Assembly: GCA_010356995.1 (NCBI GenBank)
Contig: ML996690.1
Coordinates: 433,322 to 497,321, forward strand
DNA length: 64,000 nt
Source of the DNA: Trichodelitschia bisporula
Taxonomy: Eukaryota; Ascomycota; Dothideomycetes; Phaeotrichales; Phaeotrichaceae
Direction of reading: 5' to 3'
How positions within the stretch are numbered: the stretch's first letter is position 1; every line of letters starts with the position of its first letter. Of the stretch, positions 23,263 to 35,060 are shown piece after piece. The translations under genes and the position numbers were made by a program. The notes under the pieces were generated by a model. It ran no database searches, had not been told where the DNA came from, and saw only the letters and a program-made list of their open reading frames with translations.

Positions 23263-25327
23263 CGGCCCTTAGGTGTTGCTTGCCGTATACTGCCCATGCT
23301 GGAACGTGTACATGTCCAACTTGACGAGCATGAGTTCCGAAGCATGTCTTGACAAGCAAGATGGGGCCGTGGTGGAGGTGGTTGTTGATGAAGAAGTGGA
23401 AGAGGTGGTGGATTGTTCAAGGCGTAATTTGCAGGCAGTCAATCAATCCATGTGGGCGTGTAACTACTGAGCGCACGGCCGCGTCAATCGAGTGACTCTG
23501 CTGGGGCTGTGCGGCTTAGGATCTTCTCCTGTTCACCAGGATATCACTGAAGATTCCCTGGCATTCGAGGGCGTTTGGACCTTCCAAAGGTGCTGAAACG
23601 TGGCTGGATATGCTTCATCTTACGGTATCCAGAGCTTCAGCAGTTGTTGGACCAGGCTGGCCCATTGTAGACACCGAGTAAGACACAGCGGGACATGGCG
23701 GGAATTGAAAAACTTTCCTAGGATGGGATCACGGAAGTTGAAACGAGAGGAGGATTGAACTGTTGCTTAACATAGAAGGCAAGTTCTTGAAAAGCCTGTC
23801 AAAGATGGCACTTGTACGAAGTACGCCAAAGACCTATTGAACGTCAGCACGCCGTTCGGTTACGTAGAAAATAGCGTCACCTTCGAGCTATCACCATGCC
23901 ACCGAAGCTTCACTCGGGCATTCGATCTTCGGTCTGCCTTCCATCGCAGTTCTGACAGCCCCAGAGAGACCTCCATGAACAGCCAAAGTAAAACCACAAA
24001 AGCCGATCAAATCGGCCATCAAGATTCTACATGAGCTCCACTCCTCCCATCGCGGCCAAAACCAGCCTCAGTAAACTACTCTTCCTCCTCCCTTCCCTCC
24101 CCGCCGTCCACAATTCTCCAGCAGAGCCCACCCTCCACAAGGCCTCAGACGCCAAAGTGACAAGCCGAGTCCCGAGTACAATATCATCGAGCGCCTCGCA
24201 GAAGTGCGGTTTCTACTTGCCCGTCCGACAATCCAGCACGTTGATCGCACATACTAGGAACAGCGTGCGGCATACGCTTCCAGCGACGTACGAGCGGCGC
24301 CAGGCGGCGTGGCCGGCTGTGGGTTCGGGGGACAATTGGTAGCCGGACAGGAGGAAGGGCGAAGCGAGCGCGCGCGCCATCTGCGCAGATAGTGAGTCTC
24401 AGCAGCTCATATAAGAAACGGATCCCTGGATCTGCGCGGCTCAGAGAGGGCGCGGAGACAGCGCCGCCCGTGCCGGTCGCGCAAGTCGCCTAGGGGCCAT
24501 GATTTACGAAAGGGTAGAAGGGCCTGGCTCCTCACGTCGGTTGCAGGCCTTGTGGCAGAGGGTGCATTGATGCGCGGGGTGTGGGGCTGCAGAGGGGGGT
24601 CCGGCTGCGGAGGTTGAGGTGCGTGGGATGTTAGCGGGCAGGGCGATGCGAGGAGGGAGGGAAGTCGCGAGGTGAGGTTTCGTGGCCTAAGGGCAACGCG
24701 AAGAAGTCATGTCACCTCCCTCCCGGCTTTGATAGAGGCCACCGACGAAAAGGGTGGTGAGGGAAGGGAACAATCGTGAGGCTAGGGACGGCGAGGATGG
24801 AGCAAGGCTATCTGAAAAAGTCTTGCTTCCCTCTCTTCAAAATTTGGCAGAGGTCATGTCGCCAGGGTGGACATGACTTTTTTTTCGATGAGCCCTTGGA
24901 GGGGTGAGGTTGGGGAGACGGAGTTAAGCGATGAGCTCCGAGGCGCTTGATACTCGTACCGATCGACCGGGGGCTGGCCACGCGTGTCATTTGGTCCAGA
25001 CCTGCACATCTAACTGGCAGTTCTGTCACTGCGGACTATGCATTTGCGAACTTCCTCAATAGGAAAGTAGAATAGGTTTTCCATCATGTTTCGGTCTTTT
25101 GATGCAGCAAGGCTTTGGCCTTTCTTCAGTCCGTCGGCGGTCATTGGCTAGGATCCTGGTGAGAGGCAATAGAACGCGTTGGGCCGTTGATTTGAAAAAG
25201 TTTTTAGACGGTGACCGTAAGCTGAAGATACTTGTCAATGCATCAATGTCGCATGTAACCATATCCTAGCAACAGTCACTACTCATCGTCTCTCTGTCGT
25301 TCCCTTTTGGTGCCGGCCAGACGCAAA
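23263..25327. other. Gene-poor, repeat-rich island, right part
   Basis: Two kilobases with no supported gene. The second copy of the 38-bp motif lies at 24844-24881. The final 100 bp are the likely promoter and leader of the aminodeoxychorismate synthase gene. Confidence 0.45.
24844..24881 (+). repeat. Short dispersed motif, copy 2
   Basis: Partner of 21576-21613 in the same orientation, about 31 of 38 identities. The T-run at its end is longer here (eight T residues). Confidence 0.4.
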
Positions 25328-27867
25328 ATGGCCGTTCTCGAGGGCACTCTTCGCGTCCTGATCATCGACCACTATGACTCCTACACCAACAATATCTTAC
25401 AACTGCTTCAAGATACAAGTTCAACCGTCGACGGCGAGGCATATCCGCAATGGAGCGCCGCAGTCGTGCGCTTCGACCAGTATTCATGGTACTTCAGCCT
25501 TCTTTGTGTATGAAAAGTCTAACGGCCTACTCAGGGAGCATTTTCGCGACACCATCCTCCCCGCCCTCGACGCCATAATCCTCTCCCCCGGCCCAGGACG
25601 ACCAGACCGCGTCACCGACTTCGGCTTCAACACCACCCTCATCCGCCACGCCAAAATCCCCATCCTAGGCATCTGCCTCGGCCACCAAGGCATCGGGACC
25701 TCCTTCGGCGCAAAGATCATCCACGCGCCCACCATCAAGCACGGTCAAGTATCAGCTATCACGCACACCGATGCCGGGATCCTGCGCGGTCTGCCGCAGG
25801 GCTTCGATGCTGTGCGGTATAACAGCCTTGTGCTAGACCCCGAAGGTAGGCTCTCCGTCTTGTACTCGGTGCTTTCCTGTAACGCCTCGTAGATATCCCC
25901 TCCGACCTGGAAGTCACAGCCTGGACCCTGGACCCCTCATCCCCCACCAAAAAGGTACTGATGGGCATCCAGCACCGCAGCAGGCCTATCTACGGCGTGC
26001 AGTGGCATCCGGAGAGCATATGCAGCGCGCAGGGCCGGGCCTTGCTGTCTAACTTCCGTGACATCGCACTCGAGTACTGGTCCTCGCGACAGCCGGTTCG
26101 TGTCGGCGCCTCGTTATCCGAGAATCTCCTGTCCCAGAGCGCCATCGCCATCGCCAAAGCACCCAGCGAAGCACCTGCTGCACCGCTGCCGCCTCAAGGC
26201 GAAACCCAGCGGCCGTACTACGTGGCCATTGAAACTCTAGGTCGCGGCCCCCAGCCTCAACACGTCTACGAGGCCTTCATCCGCGGCACGAGCTCCGATG
26301 GCGAAGCGTGGCTCGATAGTGCTAAGGTGCGCGACGTGCACTCCCGTAACTCGTACATGGCGAGCGCGGCCTTTGCACAGAGCTATTCCACCAGCACACG
26401 TATCCTTTCCTTCCATCAAAATGGCAAGATCGTCAAATCCACCCCGCTGGAAGACACTACGTACTGGGCCTGGCTCAGCGCCTTCCAGACTACAATCCAG
26501 ACACATACGACGCCGCTCCCTGCCAGTGCCCTTGGGCAACCAACGGCGCCCGGTCAACCCATTCTGCAAGTCGGGCTGATTGGATATTTTGGGTATGAAC
26601 TGAAGCGTGAATCGCTGCCGGGCTACAGCTATACCCCTCCCTCTACCTCCCACCCTGATACTCCCCAAGCCACGCCAGACGCCCAGCTTCTCTTCGCCGA
26701 TCGCGTCCTCTGGCTCGACAATTACACGCAAACCTGGCATGCCGTTGGCCTCGTTCGACGGGGCGAATACGACCCCCTCGCCGTCGCCACTGGAGCCTCG
26801 AGCGTCGGTCTCACAGCCACCGCCTTCGAAGCCTGGACTTCTGACCTGCGTGCTGGGTTCGCGAACCCTATCCTACCATCTCCCGCCCAGCCGGTTCCGA
26901 TCCCTAGCTTCTCGACCTCCGACACAGAAGAGTCCTACAGTACATTGATAGCCGCCGCACGGGCTGCGATCCGCGAGGGCGAGTCCTACGAACTGACCCT
27001 AACTACCAAATTCCGGTCCCAGAGCTCCGCCGATCCCTATGCGTTGTATCTTTCCCTCCGGGCCCGTAATCCGGCTCCGTATTCTGCATTTCTCAACTTC
27101 GCGGCGAGCGATGTTGCGGTGCTATCCAGCAGTCCGGAGCGGTTCATCTCGATCGACCGCCAGGGTGTTGCGGAGATGAAGCCGATAAAGGGGACGGTTG
27201 CGGTTAGTGCTGATGAGGAGGAGGATAGGAGGAGAGTAGATCGGCTGGGCTCAGACGTCAAAGAGTTGGCGGAGAACCTGATGGTAGTGCTCGCAACACC
27301 GTTAGAAGCCTGTGCTGATGCCCTGAACAGATTGTCGACCTCATCCGCGCTGACTTACATAACATCTCGCCGCCTTCGTCAATCACGGTGCCCAAGCTCC
27401 TCAAGGTCGAGAGTTACGAGACCGTCCACCAGCTCGTAACCACAATCCAATCCCACATCCCTCTCACCGTCCCCACCCCCACCGCCCTCTCCCACATCTT
27501 CCCCCCCGGCAGCATGACCGGCGCGCCCAAACTGCGTTCAGTCCAAATCCTCGACAGCTTAGAACGGCACGCCCCGCGCGGCATTTACTCCGGGTGCCTG
27601 GGCTACCTGTGCGTGAGCGGCACGGCGGACCAGAGCGTTGTGATACGGACGATTGTCAAGAGCGGGCGGGAGCTGGAGCTCGGTGCCGGGGGAGCGGTGA
27701 CCTGGCTGTCGGAGCCGAAGGCGGAGTGGGAGGAGGTGCTTGTTAAGGCGAATGCCGTTGCTGAGGCTGGAATGGATTCTGAGGATCGGGTGCGGTTTGA
27801 TAGTCTTGAGCCGCTTGGGGGTGGAGCGATACCCGTGGAACTGGAGGCACGAGAGGGCGAGAGGTAG
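25328..27867 (+). CDS. ABZ1: Aminodeoxychorismate synthase (fused glutaminase and chorismate-binding domains)
   Basis: Exons 25328-25488, 25535-25845, 25893-27283 and 27331-27867 give 799 residues. The enzyme turns chorismate and glutamine into 4-amino-4-deoxychorismate for p-aminobenzoate and folate. The N-terminal class I glutaminase has IIDHYDSYTNN, SPGPGRPD, the nucleophile motif GICLGHQG and the His/Glu pair in QWHPES. The C-terminal chorismate-binding domain has GYFGYELK, FLNFAASDVAVLSSSPERF, MKPIKGTV, and SDVKELAENLM joined across the last intron to IVDLIRADL, then FPPGSMTGAPK and IYSGCLGYL. SxPERF and PIKGT are typical of the PabB/TrpE family, and this fusion is usual in fungi. A mutation would be expected to cause p-aminobenzoate auxotrophy. 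Confidence 0.93.
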
Positions 27868-28947
27868 CATGCGGAGGATTAGGGCGAGGCTTCGCTTGTG
27901 GTGAGTTTGTAGGGTGCTGAGACACTTTGGCGCCGAGCGATGGGTAGTGCTGGGCTAGAATTCTGGGTGGACTTGTTTCAACCAGTGGCTTGTTCCACGG
28001 AAATCGCAGGGAGAAGGAGGCGAGGCTCTTCAACTGTAGCCTCGCCATGTATATTGTTTGATTAGCTGCGACTAGAGGCGCATCCACTGCGCCGAAGAGC
28101 GCTTCCAATGGAGGCATAGGCTTGACACGTACAATATAGCTACGATGCAAAGTGAAGAGTTTGATGAAAGGACAAAGAAGAGAGTCAGAAACTCAAGACT
28201 AAATAGGCTGTTGATGCCAAGTACCTTCCTCCCATCATGCGCACATTACATCATGTTCCTTCGGACAAGTAAATACTACGTATGCCCCTTCCTGACATAA
28301 CAACGCTCCTGCGTCACGTCCACATCCCTCGATCCCCCACCAGGTCCCGAGGCTGAAGTCCCTGCAGCCGAACCTACCCTAGTCCCGCCACCTCGCGGTA
28401 AGCCCGCATATGCAGGCCCGATACGCGAAGCTTGGCGATGCACGATCTCAGCTGAGGATGCAAGAGGGCTTACTACGTCATGCGTGACAGAGTATCGTAT
28501 GTAGCTCGACAGTCCAGGTGTTTTTCGCAAAGCACACATCAGGATCTCAGCTTTCCCGTTCCCTACTCTACAACCCTTTTCGGCTGGTATAAAGCAGAGA
28601 AAAACACACCATACAACACACTCAACTCACCTCCCTCCCGCTGAACGCCTCACAACCTCGCAAACTACGCCTTGTGCGCCCATGTACAATCTCGCTTGAC
28701 CTTTCTCTCCAGCTTTCAACCTCTGTACACACCAACATATGTGCGGCAAAGCACACAGTCGAGGAGGAGGAGTCGCAGTACAAAAAAATATCCCCTAAGA
28801 ATGTCCCTTGTAGAAATAAAAAAGGGGTGGGGAGAGAACCGGCGTAATTACAACCCGTAAAACCCGGCGGACAGAACGAAGCAAGCCCTAGCGTCCATGC
28901 AGTCGAAGTGAGAAGTGATCCCGATAACCCACACACATACACAACGC
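27868..28947. other. Convergent intergenic region, nothing recognised
   Basis: About 1.1 kb between the 3' ends of ABZ1 (plus) and the disordered-protein gene (minus). No gene, repeat or RNA recognised. Confidence 0.5.
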
Positions 28948-31509
28948 TTAATCAAGCTCCTGGTCGAAAACCTCCCCCTCCCGCGTCTCACCCGGCGGCA
29001 ACTCCATCCCCCCCTCAAGCGACAGAATGATGTTCTTCGCCGACGGCGACGGCGCAGACGAGCCATCCGGAAGCTCACCCTCCTTGTTCAGTGTCAACTT
29101 TGTATTCGTCGTCTGCACGCCCAGAATCCGGTCCGCACCCGCACTAGCCTCCACTTCCATCCCCTCGCCAAACGACCCCACAGCATGCGTAGCAGCCCTC
29201 GACTCCCCAGGCGTAGCAGCGGGGACGAGCTCCTCGCGGGCAGTAGCAAGGAGATCGATGCCAATCGCAGCGACGGGAGCAGGTTCGTTGACGATATCCT
29301 CCATGGAGGCGACGATCTCGGCGGCGTGCGAGTTCACTGCTTCGAGCCTCGCTTCCTGGGACGCTTCGTGCGAGAGCACGGTTCCGATTTCCGGCAGGGG
29401 GTTGGAGTTCTCGAGATCCAGTTCGAGGCCTGGAGAGGGCGGGGCAACGGATTCGGCAGCGGGTTCTATGCCGGGCTCGACGGCAGACTCTACAGCGGGC
29501 TCTGCGGCGGGCTCCGGAAGGCTGGACGTCAACGGCGCCTTGTCAGGTACGAGCGTGTGCTTGACGGGTCCGGTGCTCGTAGGGGCGGCGGCGAGAGGCA
29601 GGGTGTGCTGTGCAGGTTCAGTCTTCACGGGCTCTGGTTTTGCGGGTTCGTCGGCTAGCAGCTCAGAATTGACGGGTTGAGCCTTCTCCAGTACAGGTTT
29701 CTTGACGCTCTTGGCCTTCGGGGCCGGCTCCTTCTTCGCGTCAGACTTAGCGGCCTTATCCTCCCGCACCGACGCCGCGCTCGATGCCACCGATGTGCCC
29801 AGTCCCGCCGATGAAGCCGAAGCACGCAGCCCAGTAGACGGAGCCTTTTCCTTGCTCTTCCCCTTGTTCACACCATTGGCCTGTTTGACTGGCGGCGCAG
29901 CAGCCGGAGCAGAGGGCTTGCGAGGCGCAGCCCGCGGAGGTGACTTGGCGTCGAGCTTCTCGTGGACCTTGCTCGCGGAACTGGCGGTTGGACGCATCAT
30001 GCGGGCCAGGAATCCATCGTCCGCCTTCGCGGTGGTCATACTCGCAGTGCTCCCGACGGAAGGCCGCGGCTCGGCCTCCTTCTTGACCTGTGTAGTGCGC
30101 GGCGCGGGTCGACGGGTTGTCGTGCTCGTCGACCGAGCCAGAGGACCACGATCGCTGACCATGGAGGACCGGCGAGAGAGGGTCTGCGTGCGGGGTTCCT
30201 TGCCGTGCTTAGCGGCGGAGGAGGCGGTAGGGGCGATGAGGTGGCTAGGGAGTTTGATGGGACGGGTGGGAGATTTGGGGCGGGGTTTGACGAAGGGGGC
30301 GGGGGAGGGGGATGCACGCAGTGCAGCAGCGGTTTTTTTGGGCTCCGAGGTCGTAGACTTGGCGCTGGCAGATATGACGGAAGGGGTTTTGGAGGGGCGA
30401 CGCTGCTGCTGCGGGTCATGCATGTTGTTTGTGGATGATTCTCTCCGGCGCTGGTGGTCGTTCGAAGGGTTCAACCGCTCAGGAAGGGTCGAGCGCACGC
30501 GACGGACTTGCTTGGGGGAGCCGGATGTGGAGGCGTTTGCGGAGGCGTTGGTAGAAGCAACGGCGGCGGAAGAGGCGGATGCAATTGACGCTGCGCTAGT
30601 GGATTCCTTCGACACCTTTCTAGACGACTTGTAGGCGCTAGTGGGGGAGAGGTTCGAGCTCTCGGGTGCGGGAGCTGGAGCTTGTTGCGGGGGCAGGTCC
30701 ACTGGTGCAGGAGCATTGTCAGCAACCTTCAATGGCTTTGCAGCAACAGCAACGGTAGAAGCAGCAACAACAGGGGGCTCCATAGGCTTCGGTTGCGGTG
30801 TGGAGATTCGAGGAGTCCATGGTGTATCGTTCGCCTTCGGCCTGAGTCTAGAGGGGGTCCGCAAGTTCTCTGCCAGAGACTGGAGGACCTCTAGAGGCGG
30901 CGAAGGGAACGCGTCCGCAACGGGCTCAGTGTTGGGAGCAATTTGAATAGCAGCAGGTGGTGCTTGAGTGGTACGGAACGCTTTACCGTCCGACGCCGGG
31001 TTACCTTTCTGGCCGTTCTGGCCATTCTGTCCATAGCTGTTCACGCCATTGGTTGTGCTGGACTTGCTAGCCTCCGCTGCAGCTTGGAGATGCGCACGCG
31101 GTGACGTCGACTGTGAAGCCGCCGACCCCGACGAAGCACCCTCCTTACCGTCCTTGCTTATGGTCCGCTTGAGCTCTGCGATCAGTGCCTCCTGCTGCTC
31201 GGTGCCAGTGCTGTCGCGCTGCGAGGCGTTGCTGCGCGTCTCTGACGTGTCTGAACGCAGCTTCACCGGCTCGACACCGACGAAATTGGCGCGGACCTTG
31301 GAGACAGGGCGCGACGTTGTAGCTTCGCCATTGGCAGGAGTTCCCGCTTCAGCTCCCGCAGCAGCTGTTGGCGCCGAGGGAGTAGAAGGCGCAGTGACGA
31401 GCTGGCGACCGCGAGGAATCGGAGGGGGAGGAGTTGGTGACGCGGGCTCGGAGTTTTCATATAGAGCGCGCAGCGAGCGGATTTTGCCCGCGCTCACCGG
31501 GTTGGCCAT
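28948..31509 (-). CDS. Large disordered Ser/Ala/Pro-rich protein, 853 residues
   Basis: A single exon. The ATG at 31509 is preferred because the 28 codons upstream in frame begin only with TTG, and MANPVSAGKIRSLRALYEN looks like a conserved N-terminus. A second conserved patch near residue 85, SRPVSKVRANFVGVEPVK, also recurs in my memory of filamentous-fungal proteins of unknown function. The rest is low-complexity: Ser/Thr/Ala/Pro-rich stretches, basic patches such as RRVRSTLPERLN, an FLARMMRPTASSASK block, then acidic repeats of the type PAAEPAVESAVEPGIEPAAE near residue 680. There is no signal peptide, so it is not a secreted mucin. Function unknown; the short conserved blocks suggest protein-binding motifs. 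Confidence 0.75.
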   Translation of the reverse strand: MANPVSAGKIRSLRALYENSEPASPTPPPPIPRGRQLVTAPSTPSAPTAAAGAEAGTPANGEATTSRPVSKVRANFVGVEPVKLRSDTSETRSNASQRDSTGTEQQEALIAELKRTISKDGKEGASSGSAASQSTSPRAHLQAAAEASKSSTTNGVNSYGQNGQNGQKGNPASDGKAFRTTQAPPAAIQIAPNTEPVADAFPSPPLEVLQSLAENLRTPSRLRPKANDTPWTPRISTPQPKPMEPPVVAASTVAVAAKPLKVADNAPAPVDLPPQQAPAPAPESSNLSPTSAYKSSRKVSKESTSAASIASASSAAVASTNASANASTSGSPKQVRRVRSTLPERLNPSNDHQRRRESSTNNMHDPQQQRRPSKTPSVISASAKSTTSEPKKTAAALRASPSPAPFVKPRPKSPTRPIKLPSHLIAPTASSAAKHGKEPRTQTLSRRSSMVSDRGPLARSTSTTTRRPAPRTTQVKKEAEPRPSVGSTASMTTAKADDGFLARMMRPTASSASKVHEKLDAKSPPRAAPRKPSAPAAAPPVKQANGVNKGKSKEKAPSTGLRASASSAGLGTSVASSAASVREDKAAKSDAKKEPAPKAKSVKKPVLEKAQPVNSELLADEPAKPEPVKTEPAQHTLPLAAAPTSTGPVKHTLVPDKAPLTSSLPEPAAEPAVESAVEPGIEPAAESVAPPSPGLELDLENSNPLPEIGTVLSHEASQEARLEAVNSHAAEIVASMEDIVNEPAPVAAIGIDLLATAREELVPAATPGESRAATHAVGSFGEGMEVEASAGADRILGVQTTNTKLTLNKEGELPDGSSAPSPSAKNIILSLEGGMELPPGETREGEVFDQELD

Positions 31510-33587
31510 TGTGTCGTCGAAATCGGAGTCGTATTGCGTACTAGGGAGCTCGTGTGCTGACGGGATTCGGTCTTGTGTGGAGAATTGGGGCAAAGAGTGG
31601 ATAAGGGCGAGGGGGCGCGCGCCGGTGTGTACGAGTAGGAGGGTGGTTGTTTAGGTTGCGGCGCAGGAGATTATTGTCGACGACTGGGGAGAAGAGGGGG
31701 TGGTAAGTTGTTGCAGGGAGGGTATTTCGGTGGGCGTGGCACGCTGTCCCGTGCTTTACGGTGCAACGCTGCGGATGCGCGCGCCGCTGAAACGCGTTCT
31801 CTGGGGTGCTTTCCTGGCCAAGCTTGATGAGAGGGAAGCAAGCCGACTGTTCGTTAGCAGGGGAGCGAGGATGACGGCCAGGGGATATAGGGAGGGCGGA
31901 CATCGGGAATAAATAGAAGGAGCAAACTCACTAGAATTACACTAGAGATTGTCGCGATGAAAGGAGAGTTGGAGATGGTTGGCTCTGAAGTCGACAAGTC
32001 GCTTCGTTCGGAAGGAAGATGAGCTTGGTGGCCTCTGCGCACTCCCACAAAAATCGCTTGCTTTTTCGCTCGCCCCGACGACGAACAGCTGGCCAAAGGG
32101 GGTGATGATCACTCAAGTGTGGAGAACAGAGATGACAGCGACAACTCGACGACGACGACGACGGCTTCATTCGCTTTACGACTTGAGACGCTCTGTATAT
32201 CTGACCTTCCCCCCCTTCTCCCTCTCTCGCCACCACTCCCCTTTAATGTAGCTCCCGTGCACCACCTTTCACCGCTTCATTGGCACGGCTCTTTCCTCGT
32301 GAAGCAAATCATGATTGTTTATCCCCTCCTGACCCCTCGCCCTTCAACAAACCCCCCGTTGGCTGGCCGTCCAGGCAACCGCGTAACACCCGCGTCGCTG
32401 TACAACTTTCTTGCTCTGTAGCACCCGAAGCAACAATGCTGCCATCCGAATACTTCAAAGACATGATGGGATCCGACAGCATGGCGAGTATCATCATCAA
32501 TTTTCCTCGGGGCTCGGTTCCGTAATTCCCTAGTTCTAGTTCTACTTGTGACGTGTCCCGAAGCCGGCGTCACCCGCTGATGACACTGCATCTCCGAAGC
32601 TTCAGATATAGATGGACTGACCACTACGGTATTCTCCTTTGCCATTAGCCGCGCCTGTGGGTCCGGCTTCTTGGTCAATTCTCTGATCAATTGCTTGCCG
32701 GTTTAGTTCCATCTCGGCACGTGTGGTTGCTTGTCGTCTTGCTCCCGTGACTCCCTCAAGGTTCCAAAGCCATCGCTAACTTCCACAACTCTCCTATTTA
32801 TCCATCTGCCATTCCTCCTTCGGTGCTCCCGCTCACCTGTCCAACAAAGTCTACTACTTCTTAGCGATCAACTCGCGTCTCGTGTATTAGCAACGGCGAA
32901 TCAAATCGGTTCGAGCCTTCCAATTCTCTCCCGCCACCTTGGGTGCTACGGACAACCAGTATTCCCTAGTACAAATGCTTCCTTCCATTGATCGTGGTAC
33001 CGCCGCCTATGTCATACCCCGCTTGACAAGCGCGGTGCCACCACTATCCAGGTTTCCCAATGTGTCGGCGGACGGCCTGGGCCATGAAGCTGAACTAGGG
33101 GTGTCAGTACTGACGATCACGTCCTATCTTAGCACTGCAAGGCTGGAAAGCCTTCTAGAGACCTGCAGCTGGCACCATACTACTCTTCTGAACTCACTGC
33201 AGTTCTCCACGCAGCGGTATGGTGATTTGGGCATTGTGGCAGTCTTGAAGACGAGATATGCAGCATCACTGGAATGAGTGGTATGGTCGTCTGGGAGCTA
33301 CCCCGCGGAGAGCTGCCCCAACATGTTGGGAGAGGAAGGAACCACGCGACATAATGGCGCGATGATGATGGACATACCGGTACAGTCTTCGATCACAGGC
33401 AGCCGATTGGACAAGTGTTCGAGGTCTCCGCAATTCACCCTTGAAGGTTCGTGTTACCCGCTTGCAGAAAACCCCGTGGAATATAGGAAGAGACTGTATT
33501 ACATGTACATCGTGTCCAGGCCAACACACTTTTCTGGTGATAACTACTTCGTCATTATGAATACGAGCAACAGGACATGGATTTCTG
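31510..33587. other. Intergenic region, nothing recognised
   Basis: About 2.1 kb. The first 400 bp are the probable promoter and leader of the disordered-protein gene. Several short open frames (for example near 32960-33277) carry no recognisable motif. A GGTTCGAGCC string near 32903 resembles a tRNA B-box, but no cloverleaf can be built around it. Confidence 0.45.
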
Positions 33588-35060
33588 TTAATGTGACGGC
33601 CTCGACATCCCCCCGGAAATCGGATTCATCACCGACAGCTCCGTCGCAGCTTTCCTCGCCCCCCGAAACACCGTATTCCCGTGGACCATCAACGGAAACA
33701 CCGCCCAAACCCAGAAGCATGACACAAGCAGCATGGCACCAGTCAGACGCATCTCCACCAAGACTGTGGCTCCGAGGGCATATATCCAGTTGAGAATCTG
33801 GCTCTGGAACTGAAACTGCGGCTCGTGGCTGTTCTCGTGCTGCTCAATCGCCTCCACAATCCGCCATGCGACTCGGTTGTTGATTTTCTCCCATGTCGTA
33901 TGCTCGGCCGTCACCCGGCCAGCCGTCGACATCTCTTCGCGTAGGCTGGGGTCGCTGGCAAGCAGCTTTGTATGCGCGACGAAGGCATCCAGGTTCTCGG
34001 GTTCAATCAGGAAACCCGTCGTTTGGTGCCGGACTATCTCTGACGGCCCTCCTTCGTTCCGTGCAACGACCGGAAGACCGCACGCCATGGCTTCGAGAAC
34101 AACGAGGCCAAATGTTTCGGTTATGGAGCAGTGGCAGAATACATCAGCGGATGCGTAGGCACGAGCGAGGTGTGCGCCTTCGAGGAAGCCTGTGAAGATC
34201 ACTCGATCCCGGATAGGTGTAAAGTAGCTGCGGACTTCATTTTCCACCGCGACATTGCGATTGCCTCCGACGATGACAAGCTTGAAGGGTAATTTCTGCT
34301 CAGCTAGACGGATCGCCGCCTTTGCTAGGAATCCGAACCCCTTTTCCGGTGCAAGCCGGCCGACGCAAAGCAAAATGATCTCTCCTTTTGGTGCCAGTTG
34401 CCGTCGGTAGCGTTCGTCGCGAAATTCCGGGTTGAAAACGCTGGTGTCCACTCCGCGGCCAAGATGCATCAGCTTGTCTTTTTGCACTCCGGCTTCAACC
34501 AGGTAATTGGCGATAGGTGACGAGGGATAAAATATGGTCTGCACCGAACGGTGGCTGAACAGGTACCCCTGAACTACCTGCAGCATCCAGACTGCGTAGC
34601 GATCGAGCGGCGCCGGAAAGATGATCTCGCTGTAGGCCGACAAATCTGTTTGGAAGTTGGCAATGACTGGTGCTGGGTCCGTAAAGCAGCGCATCTGAAG
34701 CATGGCCTGGAAACCAACGGACGCCGGGCTCGCCAGATAGACCAAATCTGGCTTGAACCTCGCGCTGATGCGATCGAGGCGGAACGGATACGCCACCGAC
34801 AGCTCGGGGCTGTACGGCAGCGACAGCCCTCCGAGGCGCCGGACCGGGCCTACTGGCAGAGGAGGCCGCGACTTATCGCCGACGTAGTGCGGGGCAACGA
34901 TCTTGACATCGACGCCATGTTGCTGGAGATACTGAATGAGGCTCGTGGTCGTTCTGCTCACGCCGTTGATGGGCCCGATGGACTCGGTTGCAAGTAGCAC
35001 CTTGCGCCCGTGCAGACTCTCAGGAAACAGGTATTCACCGGAGCTCGAAAAGTGATCCAT
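33588..35060 (-). CDS. Glycosyltransferase family 4 (GT-B fold), membrane-anchored
   Basis: A single exon of 490 residues. The ATG at 35060 is used because the frame upstream offers only TTG. The N-terminal acceptor domain has VLLATESIGPINGVSRTT, the Gly-rich loop usual in GT4. The C-terminal donor domain has LLCVGRLAPEKGFGFLAKA, VIVGG, FTGFLEG and the EX7E motif in SITETFGLVVLEAMACGLPV. A hydrophobic segment near the C-terminus (LGATVLVEM to CFWVWAVFPLMV) would anchor it in a membrane. GT4 includes plant and bacterial glycolipid enzymes such as SQD2 and PimB, which this resembles in length and loops. It shares a 639-bp divergent upstream region with a UDP-sugar dehydrogenase, suggesting a UDP-uronic acid donor. 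That link is inference. Confidence 0.82.
   Translation of the reverse strand: MDHFSSSGEYLFPESLHGRKVLLATESIGPINGVSRTTTSLIQYLQQHGVDVKIVAPHYVGDKSRPPLPVGPVRRLGGLSLPYSPELSVAYPFRLDRISARFKPDLVYLASPASVGFQAMLQMRCFTDPAPVIANFQTDLSAYSEIIFPAPLDRYAVWMLQVVQGYLFSHRSVQTIFYPSSPIANYLVEAGVQKDKLMHLGRGVDTSVFNPEFRDERYRRQLAPKGEIILLCVGRLAPEKGFGFLAKAAIRLAEQKLPFKLVIVGGNRNVAVENEVRSYFTPIRDRVIFTGFLEGAHLARAYASADVFCHCSITETFGLVVLEAMACGLPVVARNEGGPSEIVRHQTTGFLIEPENLDAFVAHTKLLASDPSLREEMSTAGRVTAEHTTWEKINNRVAWRIVEAIEQHENSHEPQFQFQSQILNWIYALGATVLVEMRLTGAMLLVSCFWVWAVFPLMVHGNTVFRGARKAATELSVMNPISGGMSRPSH

Noticed and set aside
29702-30634. Plus-strand open frame (310 codons) inside the disordered-protein gene
   Set aside because: Low-complexity antisense frame. 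The minus-strand gene has conserved N-terminal blocks and a full-length open frame.
32880-32930. tRNA gene
   Set aside because: GGTTCGAGCC near 32903 resembles a B-box, but there is no A-box at the right distance and no acceptor stem. I saw no tRNA elsewhere either.
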